Origin: Marinobacter sp. X15-166B
Lineage (GTDB): Bacteria > Pseudomonadota > Gammaproteobacteria > Pseudomonadales > Oleiphilaceae
DNA: 64,000 nt
Assembly (NCBI RefSeq): GCF_001752365.1
Contig: NZ_MEIY01000001.1
Span: forward strand, 2,348,473-2,412,472
Direction of reading: 5' to 3'
Shown: positions 17,910-25,989 of the stretch, piece by piece
Layout: each line of letters starts with the position of its first letter
How positions within the stretch are numbered: the stretch's first letter is position 1
Made by a program: the position numbers and the translations under genes
Notes under the pieces: generated by a model
Told to the model about the DNA's origin: nothing
Seen by the model: only the letters and a program-made list of their open reading frames with translations
The model's database searches: none

Positions 17910-18410
17910 ATGATGATAACAGACGAAGCACTGTATCAGGCCGGAGTGAGGTTAGGGGATGCCCTGAGCCATAAAGGCTGGCAGATCAGCACCGCGGAAA
18001 GCTGCACCGGTGGCTGGGTGGTGAAGGTGCTGACCGACCGGGCCGGGTCTTCGGGCTATGTCCACAGTGGCCTGACCACTTACAGCAATCACGCCAAGCA
18101 GACCCTGTTAGGGGTTTCCGAGACAACGCTGATCGAGCAGGGGGCGGTAAGCGAGGCGGTGGTCCGGGAAATGGTGACCGGTGCGCTGCGGGTGACCGGT
18201 GCCCAGGTCGCCGTGGCGGTGAGTGGCATCGCCGGCCCGGACGGGGGCTCTGCCGACAAACCCGTGGGGACGGTGTGGTTCGCCTGGGGCACCGGAGCGG
18301 CGGCACTGGAGGCGGAGGTCAAAACCTTCGGGGGTGACCGGGAGGCCGTGCGACGACAGGCTGCTTTGTTTGCGTTACAAGGTGTTACCACTTTTTTACG
18401 GCAGCAGTGA
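17910..18410 (+). CDS. pncC: Nicotinamide-nucleotide amidase PncC (CinA C-terminal domain)
   Basis: 166-residue stand-alone CinA C-terminal domain, which deamidates NMN to nicotinate mononucleotide in the NAD salvage cycle. The diagnostic [10 protein letters not shown] (residues about 27-36), LTTYSNHAK, and [21 protein letters not shown] are present. Two adjacent ATG codons (17910 and 17913) make the exact start ambiguous by one residue. It is directly upstream of recA, as in many gammaproteobacteria. Length equals that of E. coli PncC (165 aa), so the N-terminal CinA domain is naturally absent. Confidence 0.95.
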   Translation: MMITDEALYQAGVRLGDALSHKGWQISTAESCTGGWVVKVLTDRAGSSGYVHSGLTTYSNHAKQTLLGVSETTLIEQGAVSEAVVREMVTGALRVTGAQVAVAVSGIAGPDGGSADKPVGTVWFAWGTGAAALEAEVKTFGGDREAVRRQAALFALQGVTTFLRQQ

Positions 18411-18437
18411 GCAGCAGCACTTGGTCTGCTTCGCCGG

Positions 18438-18466
18438 TTGTGTTTTAATACTGGTCAAATATACAG
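18438..18466 (+). promoter_or_regulatory. recA promoter with LexA (SOS) operator
   Basis: A 16-bp SOS box, CTGGTCAAATATACAG at 18451-18466, matches the gammaproteobacterial consensus CTG-N10-CAG with an A/T-rich core. It overlaps a sigma70-like promoter: TTGTGT (18438-18443), a 16-bp spacer, and TATACA (18460-18465). The recA start codon lies 38 bp downstream. LexA bound here would block RNA polymerase directly; cleavage after DNA damage would induce recA. Confidence 0.85.
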
Positions 18467-18503
18467 TTAAATGCCCGGTGCGGCGAACAAGGGGATAGCG
18501 ATA

Positions 18504-19547
18504 ATGGAAGATAATCGTAAGAAGGCACTCACTGCAGCGCTGGGTCAAATCGAGCGCCAGTTTGGTAAGGGCGCGATCATGAAAATGGGCGACCAGCCAC
18601 GGGAAGCGGTGCCGGCGGTATCAACCGGGTCTCTCGGACTGGACGTGGCACTGGGTATTGGCGGGTTGCCTTACGGGCGCATTGTCGAAATCTACGGTCC
18701 GGAAAGTTCCGGTAAAACCACGCTGACCCTGCAGGTGATCGCCGAGGCGCAAAAGCAGGGTAAAACCTGTGCGTTCATCGATGCCGAGCACGCGCTGGAC
18801 CCGCAGTACGCGGAACAGCTGGGGGTGAACGTAGACGATCTGTTTGTGTCTCAGCCGGACACCGGTGAGCAGGCGCTGGAAATTGCCGACATGCTGGTGC
18901 GCTCCAACGCCATTGATGTGATCATCGTTGACTCCGTTGCCGCGCTGACCCCGAAAGCCGAGATTGAAGGCGAAATGGGCGATTCCCACGTAGGTTTGCA
19001 GGCACGGTTGATGTCGCAGGCGCTGCGCAAGCTGACCGGCAGTGTAAAAAATGCCGGTTGTCTGCTGGTGTTCATCAACCAGATTCGCATGAAAATCGGC
19101 GTGATGTTCGGCAGCCCTGAAACCACCACCGGTGGTAACGCGCTGAAGTTCTACTCGTCGGTGCGTCTGGACATCCGCCGCATCGGGGCGGTGAAAGACG
19201 GCGACGAAGTGGTGGGTAACGAGACCCGCGTCAAGGTCGTCAAGAACAAGGTGGCGCCCCCCTTCCGCCAGGCTGAGTTCCAGATTCTGTACGGCAAGGG
19301 CATTTACCATATGGCGGAAGTGCTGGACATGGGGGTCAAAGAGGGGTTTGTTGACAAGGCCGGTGCCTGGTATTCCTATAACGGGGACCGCATCGGTCAG
19401 GGCAAGGCCAACGCGTGCAAATACCTGGAAGAGAATCTGGACATGGCCAACGAGATTGAGGCCAAGGTGCGCGACAAACTGATGCCGCAGCCGGTCAACA
19501 AGGCGGCCGCTGAGGTCAGTGCGGAAAGCACGGGCGAGTTGATCTGA
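18504..19547 (+). CDS. recA: Recombinase RecA
   Basis: 347 residues. Walker A GPESSGKT at 65-72, the Walker B region [15 protein letters not shown], loop L1/L2 segments ([14 protein letters not shown]) and the C-terminal domain are all present. ATP-dependent strand exchange filament and co-protease for LexA. The ATG at 18504 is chosen because it gives the family N-terminus (MEDNRKKAL) and follows AAGGGG; an in-frame ATG at 18471 would overlap the promoter/SOS region. No recX follows: the next gene is an unrelated flavodoxin-like protein 81 bp downstream. Confidence 0.98.
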   Translation: MEDNRKKALTAALGQIERQFGKGAIMKMGDQPREAVPAVSTGSLGLDVALGIGGLPYGRIVEIYGPESSGKTTLTLQVIAEAQKQGKTCAFIDAEHALDPQYAEQLGVNVDDLFVSQPDTGEQALEIADMLVRSNAIDVIIVDSVAALTPKAEIEGEMGDSHVGLQARLMSQALRKLTGSVKNAGCLLVFINQIRMKIGVMFGSPETTTGGNALKFYSSVRLDIRRIGAVKDGDEVVGNETRVKVVKNKVAPPFRQAEFQILYGKGIYHMAEVLDMGVKEGFVDKAGAWYSYNGDRIGQGKANACKYLEENLDMANEIEAKVRDKLMPQPVNKAAAEVSAESTGELI

Positions 19548-19628
19548 TTCCACCGGTCACGGTCTGACAGGCCCCGCTGGTTTGCCCGCTAGTCCGGCAG
19601 CCAGCGCGGTCTTTCAAGGAGAACGGTT

Positions 19629-20096
19629 ATGCCTCACAAATCGTTGCTCATCGTTGCCCACGCACCTTCCCCCAACACCCTTCTGTTGCGCGATGCCGTA
19701 GCGGACGGCGCCCGCCACCCCGACATCGAATCTGTGGAGGTTCGTGTGCTGGCGCCGCTGGACGCCGGGCCGGACGATGTGCTGGCGTGCGACGCCATCA
19801 TTCTGGGCACCACCGAAAATCTGGGGTACATGAGCGGCGCGTTGAAGGACTTTTTCGACCGCAGTTATTACCCCTGTCTGGAGCAAACCCAGGGATTGCC
19901 CTTCGCTTTTTACATCCGCGCCGGTCACGACGGCACCGGTACCCGGCGGGCGATCGAATCCATCACCACCGGGCTGCGCTGGCGATTGGTGCAGGAGCCG
20001 GTGCTGTGTCGCGGTGACTATCAGGACGTGTTTGCGGAACAATGCCGGGAGCTGGGAATGTATATGGCGGCCAGCCTGGATGCCGGCCTGGTTTGA
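19629..20096 (+). CDS. Flavodoxin-fold / NAD(P)H-dependent reductase-like protein
   Basis: 155-residue alpha/beta protein with the flavodoxin fold: a first strand LLIVAHAPSPNT followed by an FMN-phosphate loop-like segment, ILGTTENLGYMSGALKDFFDRSYY (the 'GTPTxxgxxsgxlKdFlDR' region of WrbA/flavodoxin-family reductases), and a Gly-rich third strand. It probably binds FMN. Preceded by AAGGAGAACGG near ATG. Electron donor and acceptor are unknown. It sits between recA and a convergent dioxygenase and may read through from recA, since no terminator was found between them. Confidence 0.8.
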   Translation: MPHKSLLIVAHAPSPNTLLLRDAVADGARHPDIESVEVRVLAPLDAGPDDVLACDAIILGTTENLGYMSGALKDFFDRSYYPCLEQTQGLPFAFYIRAGHDGTGTRRAIESITTGLRWRLVQEPVLCRGDYQDVFAEQCRELGMYMAASLDAGLV

Positions 20097-20131
20097 CGTA
20101 TTGATATTGGCGCCGTGGCGACACCCTGGGG

Positions 20132-20956
20132 TTAACCGGTCAGCAACGGGAACAACGGATGATCCATCGGTGCGCCGACGGCCAGTTCCTGATCCAGGCC
20201 GGGGAACGGGGGCGAGGTGGTCCAGGGGCGGGGCGCGTGGGTCATGTCGTCCCCCAGAAAACGCACTGAAAACGCCCGGCGTCGCTGCCCGCCGCTGACT
20301 CCGGCTGCGCCGTGCAGGGTCAGCATGTTGAAGAACACCGCATCGCCGGGTTCCAGCGCCCAGCTCAGAATGGTGTAGGCATCCCGGTTGGCTTCGATAT
20401 CCGGCAGATCCTCCAGGCTCCCCTCGGGAAACCACTTGGCTTCGTTATCCATGAAGGTGCGCGGCATCAGCCAGGGGCCTTTATGGGACCCGGCGACAAA
20501 CTCCAGACTGGCTTCGCGGGCTACCGGGTCCACTGGCAGCCACATGCTGACGTTTTGATGACCTTCCACATTGTAATAAGGCTGATCCTGATGCCAGGGC
20601 GTCCGCTGACGGGTGCCGGGCTCCTTGACCAGCAGGTGATCATGATACAGCCGCGCCTGGCGGCTGCCCATCAGTTTGGCAACCAGGTCACCAATGCCGG
20701 ATTCGAAGATGAATTTCCGGTACGCGGCGTTCTCCTGCCAATTGCAGAAGTCTTCAAAAAACCAGCCCGGGTCGTCCGGCTGGCTTGCTACTTTGGCCCG
20801 CGGACTCGGGTTGTTGAGGTTTTCTTCAATGCCTTGCGCCAGCGCTGCGATCTGATGGGTGTTGAACAGACCGCGGATGCACACTGCTCCGTCCCGTTCG
20901 TACGCCTCGACAATCTCGGGAGTCACCAGGGAGGTCGCATCAACCGGTTGAGTCAT
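20132..20956 (-). CDS. Phytanoyl-CoA dioxygenase (PhyH)-family Fe(II)/2-oxoglutarate oxygenase
   Basis: 274 residues of the PhyH fold. The iron-binding facial triad is visible as His122 and Asp124 in PWHQDQPYY and distal His215 in TLHGAAG, with a basic cluster (RRRAFSVRF) about ten residues further that can hold 2-oxoglutarate. Family members hydroxylate fatty acyl-CoAs, ectoine, modified amino acids or phosphonates; the substrate here is unknown. It follows the Na+/H+ antiporter-family gene by 18 bp on the same strand, so an operon linking carrier and oxygenase is likely. Confidence 0.87.
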   Translation of the reverse strand: MTQPVDATSLVTPEIVEAYERDGAVCIRGLFNTHQIAALAQGIEENLNNPSPRAKVASQPDDPGWFFEDFCNWQENAAYRKFIFESGIGDLVAKLMGSRQARLYHDHLLVKEPGTRQRTPWHQDQPYYNVEGHQNVSMWLPVDPVAREASLEFVAGSHKGPWLMPRTFMDNEAKWFPEGSLEDLPDIEANRDAYTILSWALEPGDAVFFNMLTLHGAAGVSGGQRRRAFSVRFLGDDMTHAPRPWTTSPPFPGLDQELAVGAPMDHPLFPLLTG

Positions 20957-20974
20957 AGAGCTATCTCCTTGCAG

Positions 20975-22327
20975 TCAGAGCGTCATGGCGGCGAACCAGC
21001 CAAACACGATCAGTGGAATATTGAAATGCAGGAATGTCGGCACCACCGTGTCCCAGATATGGTCGTGCTGGCGGTCCGCGTTCAGTCCGGCCGTGGGCCC
21101 CAGGGTGGAGTCCGAAGCCGGGGAGCCCGCATCGCCCAGAGCTGCCGCCGTGCCCACCAACGCTGTGGTTGCCAGCGGCGAAAAGCCAAAGCTCACACAC
21201 AGGGGGACATAGATGGCAGCAATGATCGGAATGGTCGCAAACGAGGATCCAATCCCCATGGTGATGAACAGCCCAACCAACAGCATCACCAGGGCCGCCA
21301 GTGAGCGATTATCGCCGATCAAGTCCACCGAGTTTTGCACCAATTCGGGGATTTGACCAGTCGCTTTCATCACGCCCGCGAAACCGGCAGCTGCAATCAT
21401 GATAAAGCCCACCATCGCCATCAACCGCATGCCTTGGGTAAACACGCCGTCCTGCTCATCCCAACGGGTGATGCCGCTCACGGACAGCAGCGCGAAACCG
21501 GCCAGACCGCCGAAGATCATGGAGCCACTCCACAGCTGTACCACCAGGGCGACCACCAGCGCGGCAACAATGACGCCCAGCTGCCAGGTCTTGAGCGGGG
21601 CGCTGGAGGGCGCGTTGCCGCCTTGCTCCTGGCCATCGATAGGAAGGTCCTGATAGGTGCGCTTGTGGCGGTAACTGACGAAAATGGCGATCAATAAACC
21701 CAGCACCATGCCCGCCGCGGGAATCAGCATGGCCTTGGGGGGAGCGTCACGCCCGATCTGGAAATCGAGTGCCTGTCCGGCTTCGTTGACATTCCCCATC
21801 AGAATGTCGTTGAGAAAAATGGTACCGAAGCCGATGGGTGTGGTCATGTACATTACGGTGATACTGAAGGTGATGGCACAGGCAACGGCCCGGCGATCCA
21901 GATTCAGATGGTTCATCACCACCAACAACGGCGGCACCAGAATGGGGATGAAGGCGATATGCACCGGGATGATGGTGCCCGAGGCGAACCCGGCCAGAAT
22001 CAGGCTGACGAACAGTCCCCAGGTCACCATCCGGGCATGGGCTTGGGTGTGGGTGCCACTCTGGAAGGTGTCGATGATGCGGGCGGAAAGTCGCTGGGTA
22101 ATGCCCGTGCGCGATAACATCACTGCAAAAGCACCGAGGGTGGCGTAAGCCAGCGCCACTGTGGCACCGCCGCCCAGGCCATCGTTAAACGCGGCGACCA
22201 CCTCTCCCGCAGGCAGGCCTGCGTACAGGCCACCAATCACGGAGGCCGCGATCAGCGCGAAAACAACGGACACCCGCATCAGGCTCAGGGTCACCATGAT
22301 CAGTACGGACAGGATGATTGCATTCAT
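20975..22327 (-). CDS. Na+/H+ antiporter-family (NhaC/YuiF-like) carrier
   Basis: 450-residue membrane protein with about 11-12 hydrophobic segments. The family blocks are visible: repeated GLGGGATVALAYATLGAFA-type glycine-rich helices, GSSFATIPIIAAIYVPL, and the acidic TALVGTAAALGDAGSPASDST near the C-terminus. The start at 22327 (NAIILSVLIMV) follows AAAGGGATATTC; an in-frame extension to 22432 is polar and not family-like. Relatives exchange Na+ for H+ or for amino/organic acids. Coupling to the PhyH oxygenase suggests a role in uptake or export of its substrate, but this is inference. Confidence 0.85.
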   Translation of the reverse strand: MNAIILSVLIMVTLSLMRVSVVFALIAASVIGGLYAGLPAGEVVAAFNDGLGGGATVALAYATLGAFAVMLSRTGITQRLSARIIDTFQSGTHTQAHARMVTWGLFVSLILAGFASGTIIPVHIAFIPILVPPLLVVMNHLNLDRRAVACAITFSITVMYMTTPIGFGTIFLNDILMGNVNEAGQALDFQIGRDAPPKAMLIPAAGMVLGLLIAIFVSYRHKRTYQDLPIDGQEQGGNAPSSAPLKTWQLGVIVAALVVALVVQLWSGSMIFGGLAGFALLSVSGITRWDEQDGVFTQGMRLMAMVGFIMIAAAGFAGVMKATGQIPELVQNSVDLIGDNRSLAALVMLLVGLFITMGIGSSFATIPIIAAIYVPLCVSFGFSPLATTALVGTAAALGDAGSPASDSTLGPTAGLNADRQHDHIWDTVVPTFLHFNIPLIVFGWFAAMTL

Positions 22328-22781
22328 GAATATCCCTTTTTTTGTTGGTCGTTGATTGGTCGGGATGACCGGTGCACTAAACTCGCCATCATCAAGGGGC
22401 GATATCAAAACACTCAGCGTACGCCGAATCAACTGTTTAGACGGCCGTTGTCAGGTTCGGGGTGGAAACCTGGCGTCGTTCACCGCCGGCCATGGCGCGG
22501 ATCTTCGGACAACAGTTGCCCGGGAATGTTGTTAATGTATAGACAGCAAGCATTGGCGGACCCCCCCACCATAAAACCCAGTCCGTCAGGGTACGATTCC
22601 GCAGCAGGGGCTAGGCGGTGCCGATGTAGCGGCCGGGTCGTGCTGCCCGGCATTCGGGGCAGGGAATCACGGGGCAACAGCTGCCGGGGTCAGGTGTATA
22701 GACAGGTGTCACGCCTGCGCCCGCGGCGCTTTGTTGGCAGAAAGTGATCCGGGGGCGACAGTTGGGAAACCAGACTCTACA
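22328..22781. other. Long non-coding divergent region with a direct repeat
   Basis: About 450 bp separating the antiporter-family gene (minus) from the Lon-like protease gene (plus), with no convincing reading frame. It contains two imperfect direct copies of an element, CAACAG(T/C)TGCC(C/G)GGG followed after a short variable stretch by TGTATAGACAG, starting at about 22508 and 22674, about 165 bp apart. The second copy is roughly 100 bp upstream of the protease start. Such paired elements could be binding sites or a small structured RNA; no known family is recognised. Confidence 0.5.
22508..22709 (+). repeat. Pair of imperfect direct repeats (CAACAGyTGCC..TGTATAGACAG)
   Basis: First copy about 22508-22550, second about 22674-22709. 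The blocks CAACAGyTGCCsGGG and TGTATAGACAG are shared; the spacer between them is about six bases longer in the first copy. The conserved blocks with a variable middle look like maintained sites and not a recent duplication. Confidence 0.5.
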
Positions 22782-25274
22782 ATGGCCGGCCTGAGTGCGC
22801 TTGCAGCGGAAGAATTCCACCGTGAAGCGCGCTATTCTCAGCCAAACCCTTTGTCGTTACAGGTCCGCATCTTGAAGTCACTGCCTCTGAACCAGCTATA
22901 CAAAACCTGCGTGCTAAAAGACCTACCATTCAAAAGTACGCGCCAGCTTGAACCACTGGCCGAAATTGTGGGTCAGGATCGTGCCCGGGAGGCGGTCAGA
23001 TTTGCACTGGCAATGCCCCACGGCGGCTACAACGTGTATGCCGTGGGCTGCAGCGGGCTGGGCAAGCGCACCATGATGCTGCGTTACCTGCAGCATCATG
23101 TCGACAAAAGTCATCAAAGTCACGACTGGTGTTATGTGGCCAATTTCGAGGAGCCCCGGGTGCCCCGGGTGCTCAAACTGCCGGCGGGCCAGGGTCATCA
23201 GTTAAAAAAGGACCTGGACCGGTTGATGGTGCGGCTGATGAAGGTCATTCCACAGACCTTCGACAGCGACAGTTTTCTGGAGCGGGCCGAGCAGCTCAAG
23301 GAGGAATACAGCAAGAAGCAGGAGGATGAGCTGGAAAAGGTGGCCCAGCAATCCAAACGCAAAAAAGTCCGGCTAACGGTCACCACCCCGGGGGGCTATC
23401 GGCTGGTCGCCATGAATGGCGATGAGCCGCACACCGTAGACAGCTTCGCCCAGCTTACCGACGCCCAGCGGGCCGAGTTTGAAGAAATCATCAACGGTCT
23501 GGAAAAACGGTTGCGGCAGGCACTGCGCAAAATTACGGATTGGGAGCAGGAGTACGCCGAGAAACAGCACGCCCTGAACCAGGAAACCCTGGAAGGCATT
23601 TCCGGCCATCAGCTGGATCAGCTGGTGGCCAAATACCAGGACCTGCCCGATGTGGTGGCTCATCTGGAGGCCGTGCGCAACGACCTGGTGGATAATCTTG
23701 ATATCTTTCTGGAAGATAACGAAGAGCAGGCCGCCATGGCCTACGCGTCGCTGGACAAGAAAATGCCCCGTCGCTATCAGATCAATCTGCTGGTGCATCA
23801 GCAGGGCAACGAAGTGCCGGTGATTGTGGAAGACAACCCCACCTACCACAACCTGTTTGGCTATGTGGAAAGTGTGACCTATAAGGGTACCGTCTTCACC
23901 GATTTCTCGCTCATCCGTGGGGGCAGTCTGCACCGGGCAAACGGTGGCTACCTGCTGATGGACGCGGCCAAGGTGCTGGAGCAGCCCTTTGTATGGGAAG
24001 GCTTGAAACGGGCCCTGCGAGCCAAGACCATTCAGGTCAACTCGCTGGAGCGGGAGTTGACCCTGTCGGGAGCCATTTCCCTGGAGCCCGAGGTCATTCC
24101 GATGAGTGTCAAGCTGGTGTTGTTTGGCGATCGTGAAACCTGGTTGTTGCTGCAGGAGTACGATCCCGAGTTTGCGGAGCTGTTCCGGGTAACCGCCGAT
24201 TTTGAGAACGAGATGCCGCGGACCCCGGAAAGCCAGTTGCTCTACGCCAAATTCATTGCCAGTCTGGTCAACGACAAAGGCTTGCTGCATTGCGATCAGA
24301 AGGCCGTTGCCCGGGTGATCGAACACAGTGCCCGCATGGCCGAGCATCAGGACCGGCTGTCGCTGCACGCCGCAGACATCAACGATGTACTCCGGGAGTC
24401 GGATTACTGGGCGCGTGAACAGGGTGCCAAGACCATCACCGCCCAACACGTGACTCAGGCGCTGGCCAGTGCCCGGCATCGCAACAGCCGCATCCGCGAT
24501 CAATTGTACGAATCGGTGCGGGATGGCAGCACACTGGTGACCACCCGGGGCACGCGGGTGGGACAGGTCAATGCGCTGTCGGTGCTGTCGACGGGCGGGT
24601 TCGAGTTTGGCATGTCCAACCGGATCACCGCGACCACCTATTACGGTGACGGCGATATCATTGATATTGAAAGGGAAGTGAAGCTGGGTGGTGATATACA
24701 CTCGAAGGGCGTGATGATACTGAGCGCCTGGCTGATGGCGCAATTTGCGGTGAACGGGCCGTTGCACCTGTCGGCGAGCATTGCGTTCGAGCAAAACTAT
24801 GGCGAAGTGGATGGTGACAGCGCGTCTCTGGCAGAGCTCTGCGCCCTGGTGTCGGCGTTATCGGGCTGCCCGGTGCGCCAGGATCTGGCCATTACCGGCT
24901 CAGTCAACCAGTTTGGCGAGGTGCAACCCATTGGCGGTGCGAACGAAAAAGTGGAAGGTTTCTACCACACCTGCCAGATTACGGGTGCCACTCCCTCGCA
25001 AGGTGTTATTTTACCTGGCACCAATGTGCAAAATCTGATGCTCGACAGTGAGGTCGTGGAAGCCGTACGGACCGGCACTTTCGCGGTCTACGCCGTCACC
25101 ACCGTGGAAGAGGCGGTGACTTTGCTGATGGATCGCCCGGCCGGGGTGGCCGACGCCAAGGGCCGTTATCCCGACGGCAGCGTCTTTGCCGCGATACAGC
25201 AGCGCTTGGAAGAACTGCGTGAACACGAGCGTCAGGAGCACGGGCACGACAGCAAAGACGCATCGGCGCACTGA
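22782..25274 (+). CDS. Lon-like AAA+ ATP-dependent protease (LonB/YcbZ-type)
   Basis: About 830 residues: an AAA+ segment with P-loop GCSGLGKRT, a long charged helical insertion (about 150-280 residues into the protein, rich in Lys/Glu and predicted coiled coil), the Walker B region GGYLLMDA, and a C-terminal Lon protease domain with catalytic Ser in DGDSASLAE and Lys in GGANEKVEGF. The classical Lon N-terminal substrate domain is absent, as in the YcbZ/LonB-like group. The start is uncertain: ATG at 22782 lacks a ribosome-binding site, and TTG at 22872 would begin nearer the conserved family N-terminus (LPLNQLYKTC). Downstream, the second FixJ-type regulator starts within 45 bp and may be co-transcribed. 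Confidence 0.9.
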   Translation: MAGLSALAAEEFHREARYSQPNPLSLQVRILKSLPLNQLYKTCVLKDLPFKSTRQLEPLAEIVGQDRAREAVRFALAMPHGGYNVYAVGCSGLGKRTMMLRYLQHHVDKSHQSHDWCYVANFEEPRVPRVLKLPAGQGHQLKKDLDRLMVRLMKVIPQTFDSDSFLERAEQLKEEYSKKQEDELEKVAQQSKRKKVRLTVTTPGGYRLVAMNGDEPHTVDSFAQLTDAQRAEFEEIINGLEKRLRQALRKITDWEQEYAEKQHALNQETLEGISGHQLDQLVAKYQDLPDVVAHLEAVRNDLVDNLDIFLEDNEEQAAMAYASLDKKMPRRYQINLLVHQQGNEVPVIVEDNPTYHNLFGYVESVTYKGTVFTDFSLIRGGSLHRANGGYLLMDAAKVLEQPFVWEGLKRALRAKTIQVNSLERELTLSGAISLEPEVIPMSVKLVLFGDRETWLLLQEYDPEFAELFRVTADFENEMPRTPESQLLYAKFIASLVNDKGLLHCDQKAVARVIEHSARMAEHQDRLSLHAADINDVLRESDYWAREQGAKTITAQHVTQALASARHRNSRIRDQLYESVRDGSTLVTTRGTRVGQVNALSVLSTGGFEFGMSNRITATTYYGDGDIIDIEREVKLGGDIHSKGVMILSAWLMAQFAVNGPLHLSASIAFEQNYGEVDGDSASLAELCALVSALSGCPVRQDLAITGSVNQFGEVQPIGGANEKVEGFYHTCQITGATPSQGVILPGTNVQNLMLDSEVVEAVRTGTFAVYAVTTVEEAVTLLMDRPAGVADAKGRYPDGSVFAAIQQRLEELREHERQEHGHDSKDASAH

Positions 25275-25316
25275 CCGGCGGCCAAAAAAACAGACAGAAG
25301 AATGGAGAATGAGACG

Positions 25317-25943
25317 ATGAGTGGTATAGCCCAGATTGTGTATGTGGTGGAAGACGACGAGGCGGTACGCGACTCGCTGGAGCTGCTGTTACGGTCGGCG
25401 AACATGGCCACCCAGACCTACGACAACGCCAACGCGTTTTTGAGTGACTATTCCGAAGACATGGCCGGTTGTATCGTCCTGGATATCCGCATGCCGGGTA
25501 TGGACGGTATGGAATTGCAGAAAAAGCTGAACGAACTGCACTCCATTCTACCGATCATATTTGTCACCGGTCACGGCGACGTGCCCATGGCGGTGGATGC
25601 GATGAAAGAAGGTGCGGTCGATTTCATCCAGAAACCGTACCGCGAAGAGGCGCTGCTGGAAAAAATTGAACAGGCGCTGAAACTGGACCAGAAACAGCGG
25701 GAAACCCTGAGTGAGAAGCAGGAAATTCTGCGCCGGGTGAACACCCTCACACCCCGCGAAACGGAAATCATGGGGCGCATGATTGCCGGGCAGGCCAACA
25801 AGGTCATTGCCATCGAGCTGGAGATCAGTCAGCGGACCGTCGAGATTCACCGTTCCCGGGTGATGCATAAGATGGGTACCCACTCTCTGGCGCATCTGGT
25901 GCGGATGGTGCTGTCCGTAAAGGACCGTATCGACTTGGAGTAA
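25317..25943 (+). CDS. FixJ/LuxR-type response regulator (second copy)
   Basis: 208 residues: receiver domain with phospho-acceptor Asp56 in VLDIRMPG, then LuxR-type helix-turn-helix (LTPRETEIMGRMIAG ... ISQRTVEIHRSRVMHKM). GGAG nine bases before the ATG at 25317 makes this start better than the ATG at 25302, which lacks spacing. It lies 46 bp upstream of a hybrid-type kinase that is its probable partner, and just after the Lon-like protease gene. It is of the same subfamily as the regulator at 7382-8044, but the order of kinase and regulator is reversed. Confidence 0.92.
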   Translation: MSGIAQIVYVVEDDEAVRDSLELLLRSANMATQTYDNANAFLSDYSEDMAGCIVLDIRMPGMDGMELQKKLNELHSILPIIFVTGHGDVPMAVDAMKEGAVDFIQKPYREEALLEKIEQALKLDQKQRETLSEKQEILRRVNTLTPRETEIMGRMIAGQANKVIAIELEISQRTVEIHRSRVMHKMGTHSLAHLVRMVLSVKDRIDLE

Positions 25944-25989
25944 ATGGCGGGTCATCATGCGTCCATGTTCCATATCTGGCCGTTAACTT

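Noticed and set aside
17827-17931. 35-residue N-terminal extension of MutS
   Set aside because: The extension overlaps the divergent pncC start, has no ribosome-binding site and no counterpart in MutS proteins.
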